Of a DNA stretch of 64,000 nucleotides, positions 7,202 through 14,291 are shown piece after piece. The stretch lies in contig NZ_QUSX01000001.1 of assembly GCF_003933245.1 (NCBI RefSeq), positions 1,550,001 through 1,614,000 on the forward strand. Reading direction: 5' to 3'. The stretch is from Maribacter algicola. Lineage in GTDB: Bacteria > Bacteroidota > Bacteroidia > Flavobacteriales > Flavobacteriaceae. The position numbers were made by a program, and so were the translations under genes. Within the stretch, counting starts at the first letter, position 1; each line of letters starts with the position of its first letter. The notes below the pieces were generated by a model. It did no database searches. It was not told the origin of the DNA and was given only the letters and a program-made list of their open reading frames with translations.

Positions 7202-7681
7202 AACGCAGGGCTATGTGAAGCCACGTTACGGGTTTTAAATTTACGCAATTGGTTGGGATAAATTTAAAATACGTGTTGAACGTGGACAGGTTGCATATAG
7301 CCGTTGATATGTACAGTTATCCTCGATGGCACCTAAAGGTGATAGGTTGGCTGGTCCCTTATCCTACGGATTATGCAAACTGGCATGGCCCGGAGCCTGT
7401 GCAGAGTTTACCGAAGTAATGATGTACAAATCCCAAGGGGCGGGAATTGGAGCCTTTGGCGAGAATGTAGCGACTTGGGTTCACCTTTAGGTGACCGAGC
7501 GAAGCGACCGATGAATACCCTTGAAAAACAATAAAAATTAGATGAATAATTGTACATCATTGGTCTCGGCTATGAGTAGTTGGGTGGTTTAGCACTTAAT
7601 TTTGCAAGTACACACCAACCTGAAAATCCGCGAGGATTTTCAGAAGTGGGCGAGAACAAGCAATTACTTATAGCCATTGTT
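7202..7681. repeat. Composite attC-like site 4 (P1-P2-P3)
   Basis: This 480-bp gene-free stretch has the same three-part plan as 899-1378 but largely different sequence. P1 starts CGCAGGGCTATG (7204-7215) and contains CAGGTTGCAT/ATGCAAACTG (7287-7296, 7373-7382). P2 is closed by ATGATGTACAA (7419-7429) and its perfect complement (7550-7560). P3 runs from GGTCTCGGCTATG (7562-7574) to TTATAGCCATTGTT, with a 10-bp GCGA-loop hairpin at 7620-7643. Confidence 0.7.
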
Positions 7682-7689
7682 GTGTGCAG

Positions 7690-8766
7690 TTATTTTATTT
7701 CTTTTTTAATGTTTAAAGCCAACTCTTCAAGTCTATCATCTATTCCTTTAGATAAAACTGTGCCTTCAAAACTGGCATTCGATAATACAGCAATTCCAAT
7801 GTTAGATTCTGGGAAAATCATAAGCCAATTCTGCATTCCCCAAATTCCACCGTGATGACGATAACATATTTCGTTTTCAAATTCAATAATATTCCAATGA
7901 TATCCGATATCAAAATCGTATTGAGTCTTGAAAAAGTTTTTATGGGATTCTTGAACTTCTGGTATTGATTCGTTCAAATGGTATTTAATATATTTCATTA
8001 AATCCTTTGTGTTTGAATGAATCCCAGCAATTCCGCCCCAAAGGTTGTTTTGAAAATGCTCTTGTGGTTCCTTCTCTCCATTGTAGCCTTGTATCAACAA
8101 AATTTTGTCGTTTGCATTGAGGACAAATTTGGTGTTTGTCATTTCGTTTGGTTCTAAAATATGTTCCTCAATCAGTTTTTGATATGGAACTCCGTAAGTT
8201 TTTTCAAGGATATATGCAGTTATTTCAGGTGCAGTGTTTGAGTAATGGAATTCCGTTCCGGGTTTAGAGCTTATTTCTACCTGATGCAATCCATTCCAAA
8301 ATGCTTTCTTGTTTTCATCATCAGGTGGAAAATTTGGAAAACCGCCTGTATGAGTTATGATATCTTTAATTGTTATTTTTTCTCCTTCGTATTCAAAATT
8401 GGGATATTCCTGTGGCAAATAGTTACGAATATCATCGTCAAGCGATATTTTACCATCAAGAACCGCCTTTGCAACCATTGTTCCGGTAAAGGTCTTGGTT
8501 ACAGAGGCCAGTTCATAAAGCGTAGAGTCGGTTGGTGGGTTTTTCTTGTTTGGATTTTGTTCGCCAAAATGAAATGTAGTTTCTTTTCCGTTATTGTAGA
8601 GTGCAATTGAAACGGAATAAATTCTGTCATCATCTAAAAACTCGGTAGCAAAATGTTCGACAATTTCCTCTGGGCTTTTATTCTCTATTGATTTATTTCG
8701 ATTGCAACTGACTATTAAAAAAGTTACAAATCCAAAAAGTATTGTTTTCTGAATGTTTCTTATCAA
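7690..8766 (-). CDS. Serine hydrolase of the beta-lactamase (class C/DD-peptidase) fold, lipoprotein
   Basis: A 358-residue secreted hydrolase. The lipobox LIVSC gives C21. The nucleophile motif is S88-V-T-K91 in ELASVTKTFTGT, the second motif is Y175-S-N177 in FHYSNTAPE, and a HHGG motif near residue 308 replaces the KTG triad. This is the pattern of class C-like esterases and peptidases; beta-lactam hydrolysis is not implied. It fills slot 3 alone, between the repeats 7679-7688 and 8788-8797. No ATG is available near the start: the frame opens with TTG at 8764-8766, which gives a good signal sequence (MIRNIQKTILFGF). Confidence 0.88.
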   Translation of the reverse strand: MIRNIQKTILFGFVTFLIVSCNRNKSIENKSPEEIVEHFATEFLDDDRIYSVSIALYNNGKETTFHFGEQNPNKKNPPTDSTLYELASVTKTFTGTMVAKAVLDGKISLDDDIRNYLPQEYPNFEYEGEKITIKDIITHTGGFPNFPPDDENKKAFWNGLHQVEISSKPGTEFHYSNTAPEITAYILEKTYGVPYQKLIEEHILEPNEMTNTKFVLNANDKILLIQGYNGEKEPQEHFQNNLWGGIAGIHSNTKDLMKYIKYHLNESIPEVQESHKNFFKTQYDFDIGYHWNIIEFENEICYRHHGGIWGMQNWLMIFPESNIGIAVLSNASFEGTVLSKGIDDRLEELALNIKKEIK

Positions 8767-8794
8767 TGTTTATCGATTTTTGGTAATTGCAAAC

Positions 8795-9275
8795 AACGCC
8801 GCGCTATGTGAAGTCCGGCGAATTTTATGGAAATATAGTGAAAATCATCAACGATGGTTCGGTTATCTGACCGGTTTCGGATATTGCTAACCGAATCATC
8901 GTTCATCGATAAGGCTACGTAGTGGCCGTCTATCGTGGTTTTCACGGTATTGGGAATATAATTTGTCGACCAGATTACATATAGCGTCCTGATATGTCGA
9001 GTAGATAAGCCGTAGCGGCGGTCTTTGCAAAGAGGTCCCTTATCCTAGGGCCATTGCAATCTGACATAGCCCTGCGATGATGTCGACTGGCTTTTGGTGC
9101 GGCAATTGCGCTAGCAATGCAACAAAAGTACGCCGCAGGCGTATTCGACATCATCGGTTTGTATAAACGCAGTAGCGGTATTTTATGCACTGACTTTTCG
9201 TTTTATAATGGACGTTCAATTTATGTGTTTTGTTTGGTTTAATCACCTTCACCGCTATTGCGTTTATACCGTGTT
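8795..9275. repeat. Composite attC-like site 3 (P1-P2-P3)
   Basis: Nearly a copy of 899-1378 in P1 and P2. The 5' arm of P1 is CGCCGCGCTATG (8797-8808), but the 3' arm is CATAGCCCTGCG (9065-9076), which pairs perfectly with the P1 arm of the site at 7204-7215, not with its own. P2 is bounded by CGATGATGTCGA (9075-9086) and its complement (9145-9156). P3 differs: arms 9161-9178 and 9252-9269 pair at 17 of 18 positions. No credible gene is present. Confidence 0.7.
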
Positions 9276-9284
9276 ACCTGCTGT

Positions 9285-11546
9285 TTACTTCCTATAATTC
9301 TCTAATATATTTGTACTTACCCAATATATGTCTTGATTGCTCGTGTAAAAAAGGTATTTTCCATCTCCTGATACAAATGGACATAATTCGTGCTTTTCTG
9401 TATTTATGGATTCTCCCATATTTACTGCCTCGGTCCAATTTCCATTTTTGTTTTTAAAGCTTATGTACAAATCTCCTTGACCAAGTCCATTTTTACGAAT
9501 AGAACAGAATATCATATATGACTCATCTGGTGCGATAAATACATCGGCCTCATATCTATTGGTGTTTATGGATTCAGGTAAGATTTCGGGTTCCAAGAAT
9601 TGTCCATTCTCATATTCAGAACGATAAATGTCAAAAGCATAACGAGGTGCATCTTTAGATTTGTCTTTAGATGCAAAATATAGTGTTCCATCATTCGTAA
9701 AAGATGCATAATATTCATTCAAGGGGCTGTTCACAGGCAATCCCAAATTTATTGGTTTAGACCATTCTGACTCTATTCTTTCTCGCTCTATGTACCAAAG
9801 GTCTATATCTTCTTTTGTTGTTTCTCCATCAGGCGAACGGTTGGATATGAAATAAAGCCGTTTCTGGTCTGGTGAAAACATCGGGTCATTGTAGCTGATA
9901 GAATCAGATTCAAAAAGCTTTCTTTGAGACGACCAAACACCATCTATCAAGTTTGAAAAATGGATTTCCATTACACCATTGTTATCTACACCAAAATAGA
10001 ATTCTGTTCCATCCTTCGAGAGTGTGCACCCAAACTCGTGTCTATCTGGTTTTGATATGATATTTGGCGCGAACAATTCAGGTCGATTAAGTGGCGGTTT
10101 TTGACCAAAATAGGTCATTAAATTGTCTGTTTCTGAACCTACATTTCCCTTAACAGAATTTATCAGTTTCTTAGGGTCATAACCAATCCCATTTTTAAAT
10201 ACAGTCGCTACTTTCCTAATTGTCTTTGGATTATTTTCTAAGTCGCCATTAAGTATGACCAAATTTGCAATTTTTCCTTCTTCAATCGTACCGATGTCGC
10301 TTCTTTCTAAAAGCTTGGCTCCATTGGAAGTCATCACTTGAATAGCTTCTTCTGGCGTAAACCCGGCTTCAATAAATAATTCATAATTTTTTTGGTCGCC
10401 AAATCCGGGCATATTGTGAAGACCTGGGTCAAGACCTGCTACTAACAATCCTCCCATTTTAAAGAACTGAAGTTCGTAGGCCATTGATTTGGTAAGCCAT
10501 TCTTTTTTGAAATACCAAGCATCACCCTGTGCTTGTTTTCTTGCTTCGCGGGTATAGTATGCTTCGCGGTGATGAGGTGCCATTACCTCCAAATCTCTCA
10601 AATCCGCAGCGACATTTGCCTGAGCTTCAAAAATGGCCAATGTAGAACCTAGGGCCACTTCATTTTCAATTAATTTTTGTTGAACCTCTTTAACTTCATC
10701 GCTTTCTATCGCCAAGTTTGTTCTAAAATCAGTATTCCCACTACAAGTACCTATTTCTCTTTCGGTTGCGTAGTCATAGCTATGAATAAAGCCGTGTTCA
10801 ACAGCATTAATTCCTATTTCGGCAGCTTCAGAGTAGGTAGTAGCACAAAGATGCCCTGTTACTTTTAAGTTATTTTTATGTGCCTCGTCAACTATGACCT
10901 TTAAATCTTGTGGTCTTGTATCTGTGTAAACTTTTAACCATTTAACTCCTTTGTTTGCCCAGTATTGAATGGTATCTCTCACCATTTTCTCGCTCGTAAA
11001 TCTTACGAAATTTGGTCTTCCATCAGGTCCTGTAAAGTAAGGCCCCGAATTTATTATCTCTGGTCCAGGCTGCGCTCCGTCTTCGATGGATTTTGCTATG
11101 GCCAATTCTTCATAAGGGTTTCCAGTTCCACAAGTTTCGATAGTTGTCACTCCGGCAGCGAGATATAATTTTGGTGATGTTGAGAGCATAGCGGAACTTG
11201 GAATTCTCATATGGTTGTGCATCCCAATAATTCCTGGAATAATGGTCTTGCCTGAAAGATTTATTTGATAGAATCCATTTGGGACTTGCAGTGAATTTGA
11301 GTTCCCAACTTTGAGAATTTTGCCATTTTCAATTAAAATTGTTTGGGAATCTCTTAATGGATTGCCTGTTCCATCAATTACCTTGACATTTTGCAAAGCA
11401 ACCCTTGAAGAATCAAGAGAAACGAAGCTCTCTGTATAATCTGACAAGCCTACTCTTGAATCTTGCGACACCTCCTCTTGTTTCTGTGAACAACTTTGGA
11501 AGGAAACTAGTGTTGGGACAATTAAAATTTTAAATAGTCTTTTCAT
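9285..11546 (-). CDS. Amidohydrolase fused to a PD40 beta-propeller, lipoprotein
   Basis: A 753-residue exported protein with two parts. After a lipobox at C19 (SFQSCSQ), residues about 50-470 form a metal-dependent amidohydrolase: the H110-x-H112 pair in GMHNHMRIP, a His in KVTGHLCATT near 232, HGFIHSYDY, and the Asp of AGLDPGLHNMPG. Residues about 500-753 carry five TolB-like PD40 blades (for example MFSPDQKRLYFISNRSPDG). Such fusions are usually imidazolonepropionase- or prolidase-like enzymes of unknown substrate; a secreted peptide or cyclic amide hydrolase is likely. The stop codon lies 2 bases inside the slot repeat at 9273-9282. It is the only gene of its slot. Confidence 0.87.
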   Translation of the reverse strand: MKRLFKILIVPTLVSFQSCSQKQEEVSQDSRVGLSDYTESFVSLDSSRVALQNVKVIDGTGNPLRDSQTILIENGKILKVGNSNSLQVPNGFYQINLSGKTIIPGIIGMHNHMRIPSSAMLSTSPKLYLAAGVTTIETCGTGNPYEELAIAKSIEDGAQPGPEIINSGPYFTGPDGRPNFVRFTSEKMVRDTIQYWANKGVKWLKVYTDTRPQDLKVIVDEAHKNNLKVTGHLCATTYSEAAEIGINAVEHGFIHSYDYATEREIGTCSGNTDFRTNLAIESDEVKEVQQKLIENEVALGSTLAIFEAQANVAADLRDLEVMAPHHREAYYTREARKQAQGDAWYFKKEWLTKSMAYELQFFKMGGLLVAGLDPGLHNMPGFGDQKNYELFIEAGFTPEEAIQVMTSNGAKLLERSDIGTIEEGKIANLVILNGDLENNPKTIRKVATVFKNGIGYDPKKLINSVKGNVGSETDNLMTYFGQKPPLNRPELFAPNIISKPDRHEFGCTLSKDGTEFYFGVDNNGVMEIHFSNLIDGVWSSQRKLFESDSISYNDPMFSPDQKRLYFISNRSPDGETTKEDIDLWYIERERIESEWSKPINLGLPVNSPLNEYYASFTNDGTLYFASKDKSKDAPRYAFDIYRSEYENGQFLEPEILPESINTNRYEADVFIAPDESYMIFCSIRKNGLGQGDLYISFKNKNGNWTEAVNMGESINTEKHELCPFVSGDGKYLFYTSNQDIYWVSTNILENYRK

Positions 11547-11562
11547 TTCTCAAATAGCAGGT

Positions 11563-11687
11563 AACGGTCTAGTATAACCGTCAGTTACGGGTTAATATGC
11601 GTTAATTTTCGGTTTGGCACAGACTTTAGCAATTCCGAGTGGATTCGGACGCAGTCGAATCCGCCGTAATTGCGGTTATACATTGTT
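11563..11687. repeat. Simple attC-like site 5
   Basis: A 125-bp site without P1 or P2. GTATAACCG (11572-11580) pairs perfectly with CGGTTATAC (11673-11681), the inner part is a further nested palindrome around 11628-11672, and the ends are AAC and GTT. Size and plan are those of a classical integron attC. Confidence 0.65.
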
Positions 11688-11706
11688 GGCATTTCGTTTT
11701 TATTGC

Positions 11707-12645
11707 TCATTTGTTATTTTCCTTCAAGATTCCTTCATACAATTCCATAATTGTTTCTGTTGAAGGTTCTTTCTTCATATTTTCTATCCGTTCCTTTTGG
11801 GTAGCTTGCCATCTATATAACCAAGAAATCCCCCATTTTTTGAAATAATTATCTTTTTGTTGGTACACTTTATCAGTCAATGCGTTTTCTAGGTTGATAA
11901 ATTGATATTGTCTTTTTTTTAATTCGGTTATTAATTGGGGCAAAAAATCTGCATTTAACTTGTTGTCGTGACAAAGATAGATTTGGTTGATTGTCCGTTG
12001 ATAATCTTCTTTTGCAAGAGTCTCAAAAAAATCAAAATATTCTAAAGTTTTAATTAAATAAGACTCTCCAATTTCTTTCGCTTTTTTGAAATCTTTTATA
12101 CTCAAATAATGCTCGTAAACAGTATTATACATCCAATCGGAACTTTCTATTGTAAATGGTGTAATTATGTATCCTTTCTCTTGTAAAAAATCTTTTATTT
12201 GAGAATGCTGAATAGAATCTTTCCCTAAATCGTTAAAAGGAAACCTGAAGTATTTAATGGGTTTCTTATATTTTTTTGCAAGTTGTCGTGAGATAGATTC
12301 ACCATTCACAATTTCGTGTGCGAAAGAATCAATTCCAATTGTGGAATATCTAAGATGATTAAACGAATGATTGCCTAATGTTACATATTCCTTTTGAATC
12401 CAATTGTTTAAAAGTTCAAAATTTTTAGAAATGGAATCAGTTTTGTATATCAGTCCTTCGTTAATAAATATTGCTATAGGTATCTTTAATGAGTCTAATT
12501 TATTCAAAAGAACAGATTGATAGCTGTCTTTTTTGAACCTATTTGAATTGGGTACATCATCAATTGTAATCGACACCATTTTTTGACAATTGGCCAATTG
12601 ATAAGTGATTAAAAATCCAGTTAATAATAGGTGTTTGAAATTCAA
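11707..12645 (-). CDS. Polysaccharide deacetylase-family (NodB-like) secreted protein
   Basis: A carbohydrate esterase family 4-like protein, likely cleaved at a signal peptide (LLLTGFLITYQLANCQ). Motif 1 is the TIDDVP pair of acidic residues, motif 2 is HSFNH (two zinc-binding His, the typical H-x3-H), and motif 3 is the Arg-containing YFRFPFND. These enzymes remove acetyl groups from peptidoglycan, chitin or xylan; substrate is not decidable. No ATG is present. TTG at 12643-12645 begins MNFKHLLLTGF; an earlier TTG at 12670-12672 would overlap the slot repeat at 12665-12673, which is why I prefer the later one. It is alone in its slot. Confidence 0.8.
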   Translation of the reverse strand: MNFKHLLLTGFLITYQLANCQKMVSITIDDVPNSNRFKKDSYQSVLLNKLDSLKIPIAIFINEGLIYKTDSISKNFELLNNWIQKEYVTLGNHSFNHLRYSTIGIDSFAHEIVNGESISRQLAKKYKKPIKYFRFPFNDLGKDSIQHSQIKDFLQEKGYIITPFTIESSDWMYNTVYEHYLSIKDFKKAKEIGESYLIKTLEYFDFFETLAKEDYQRTINQIYLCHDNKLNADFLPQLITELKKRQYQFINLENALTDKVYQQKDNYFKKWGISWLYRWQATQKERIENMKKEPSTETIMELYEGILKENNK

Positions 12646-12670
12646 TTTATTAGTTTTTTTAATGAATGCC

Positions 12671-12794
12671 AACGGTCTCGGCTATGATTTCGTAGCGGCA
12701 ATTCCCAACGGGAATTGTCGGACTGAAATCCAGCCGTATTAAAAGTAATTATTTTTAAGCTAGCGGTATGCAGCTATGAATTATAGCCATTGTT
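12671..12794. repeat. Simple attC-like site 6
   Basis: A 124-bp site beginning AACGGTCTCGGCTATGA and ending TTATAGCCATTGTT, with an inner hairpin formed by CAATTCCC and GGGAATTG around 12699-12717. The outer arms match P3 of the site at 7562-7681, so P3 and the simple sites are the same element class. Confidence 0.65.
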
Positions 12795-12809
12795 GGCGGT
12801 AGTTTTTTA

Positions 12810-13151
12810 TTACACGTCCCCAATATCAAATCCGTCGTATGAATTTATTCCAAATTTTTCAGCGACTTTGTAGAATTCTATGTTCCTTTCAAATAGGGAA
12901 TCAACTGAGTGAATTTCAACTTTTTCAATATGCAAATAATACATTTCCGCTTTTTCATTTTCTTCCGATTCCGCTTTGAAAATGTCAACAAAAGTGTAAC
13001 CATTCTTTTTAAGGTTATCCCCAACAGTTTTAAGTTTTTGGCGATTTTCGTCTAGAAAAAAATAACCATAAAGTAATTCCCGATTAATATCCCATTCCCC
13101 TTTTTGTCGGATGTCCTCGAAAACTTCCAGAATAGTACTCTTATCAATCAA
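12810..13151 (-). CDS. RraB-like (regulator of ribonuclease E) family protein
   Basis: A 113-residue acidic protein resembling the RraB/ribonuclease E inhibitor B family: an N-terminal helix, the GYFFLDENRQKL strand-turn, the GYTFVDIF strand and MYYLHIEKVEIHSVDSL near the C-terminal half, then YDGFDIGDV. In Proteobacteria RraB binds and inhibits RNase E; Bacteroidota members sit on mobile DNA and their role is unproven. The start is TTG at 13149-13151, as the frame is closed by a stop upstream and has an AAAGGA motif just before it. It occupies the slot nearest the recombinase remnant. Confidence 0.8.
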   Translation of the reverse strand: MIDKSTILEVFEDIRQKGEWDINRELLYGYFFLDENRQKLKTVGDNLKKNGYTFVDIFKAESEENEKAEMYYLHIEKVEIHSVDSLFERNIEFYKVAEKFGINSYDGFDIGDV

Positions 13152-13177
13152 TTTAATTCCTTTATTAAATTACCGCC

Positions 13178-13466
13178 AACGCCGCGCTATGTGAAGTCCG
13201 GCGAATTTTATGGAAATATAGTGAAAACCATCAACGATGGTTCGGTTATCTGGCAGGTTTTTGGTATTGTGAACCGTATCATCGTTCATCGATAAGGCTA
13301 CGTAGTGGCCGTCTATCGTGGTTTTCACGGTATTGGGAATAAAATTTGTCGACCAGATTACATATAGCGTCCTGATATGTCGAGTAGATAAGCCGTAGCG
13401 GCGGTCTTTGCAAAGAGGTCCCTTATCCTAGGGCCATTGCAATCTGACATAGCCCTGCGATGATGT
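13178..13466. repeat. Composite attC-like site 7, cut after P1
   Basis: P1 is complete: 5' arm CGCCGCGCTATG (13180-13191), 3' arm CATAGCCCTGCG (13448-13459). The left half is identical to the site at 899-1080, the right half to the site at 8970-9083, so it is a chimera of the two. P2 is lost: after ATGATGT (13460-13466) the sequence switches to the recombinase remnant. It is a strong direct repeat of 899-1187 and 8795-9083. Confidence 0.75.
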
Positions 13467-14263
13467 AAAAATTAAAGGCCTACAGCCCTAACACCATACG
13501 GGTGTACCTAGCTGAGTTTGCGCACTTGCTCCATCTATTGGATGATTATCCCGTACAGGACCTATCGCCCAAAAGGCTCAAGGATTACTTTTTGTACTGT
13601 GTAAACGTGGAGAAAATGGCAGAGCGTAAGATGAACGGAAAAATCAATGCCATTAAGTTTTTCTTTGAGCAGGTACTGCACAGACCAAAAATGTTCTTTG
13701 ATATTCCTAGACCAAAAAAGCCAACGACCCTGCCAAAGCTCCTGAGTAGAACAGAGGTAAAAAAAATAGTGCGCGTCACCATCAATTTAAAACACAATAT
13801 AGCAATACAGCTTTACTACGGTATGGGGTTACGGGTCTCAGAGTTGGTCAACCTCAAACTGGAGGATGTGGACAGTAAACGTATGATGGTGCGCATTTCC
13901 GTTGCAAAGGGAAAAAAGGACCGCTATGTGCCCTTACCGGAATCTATCCTGCCCAAACTTAGGGAGTATTATATCGCCTACAAGCCAAAATTATACCTTT
14001 TTGAAGGACAGTACGGCGGCCCCTATGCAAAAAGTAGTCTGCAACAGGTATTTAAAAATGCACTTAGGAAAGCGGGCATAAAAAAGACCATTGGTATACA
14101 CGGCCTTAGGCATAGTTATGCCACACATCTATTGGAAAGTGGGGCGGATATGCGGTTTGTCCAAGAATTGTTGGGTCACAATTCCATAAAGACCACCCAA
14201 CTGTACACCAAAGTGACCCCAAGAAGTATCTCCAAGATAAAAAGTCCGCTGGATAGTCTATAG
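13467..14263 (+). pseudogene. 5'-truncated tyrosine recombinase (XerD/IntI-like)
   Basis: The frame is open from 13469, reading KLKAYSPNTIRVYLAEF, which is the middle of the SAM-like core-binding domain, so the true N-terminus (perhaps 100 residues) is missing. A GTG at 13502 could start a 253-residue protein but lies inside the domain. The catalytic domain is intact: R111, K136/K138, H200-x-x-R203, H226 and Y235 (numbered from the GTG), ending IKSPLDSL. It is divergent from the cassette genes, as an integron integrase would be. I recall this IKSPLD-ending family as widespread in Bacteroidota; a link to the cassettes is inference. Confidence 0.8.
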
Positions 14264-14291
14264 ATACCATTTGCCAACTTGTACAAAGTAG

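Larger units (their letters stand above)
1..13466. mobile_element. Integron-like cassette array (six gene slots, seven attC-like sites)
   Basis: Seen: six slots, all with minus-strand genes, alternate with palindromic sites. Slot edges carry slot-specific inverted repeats: GTTGTGCTT (106-114) with AAGCACAAC (893-901); GTTAGCAAC (1376-1384) with GTTGCTAAC (7196-7204); GTTGTGTGCA (7679-7688) with TGCAAACAAC (8788-8797, one mismatch); GTTACCTGCT (9273-9282) with AGCAGGTAAC (11556-11565); GTTGGCATT (11685-11693) with AATGCCAAC (12665-12673); GTTGGCGGTA (12792-12801) with TACCGCCAAC (13171-13180). Known: integron cassettes start TTRRRY and end RYYYAA, complementary within one cassette. Inferred: this is an integron-type array with longer termini, beginning left of the window. 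No intact recombinase or transposase is present in the window, so current mobility is unknown. Confidence 0.7.

Noticed and set aside
7690..8766. A beta-lactamase resistance gene
   Set aside because: The fold is shared by esterases and DD-peptidases, and the third motif is HHGG rather than KTG; resistance cannot be inferred.
106..13180. Insertion sequences with terminal inverted repeats
   Set aside because: The ends differ for each unit, no transposase is encoded inside any slot and no target-site duplication is evident.
1..13466. CRISPR array
   Set aside because: The repeats are hundreds of bases long, palindromic and separated by whole genes, with no short regularly spaced units and no cas genes.
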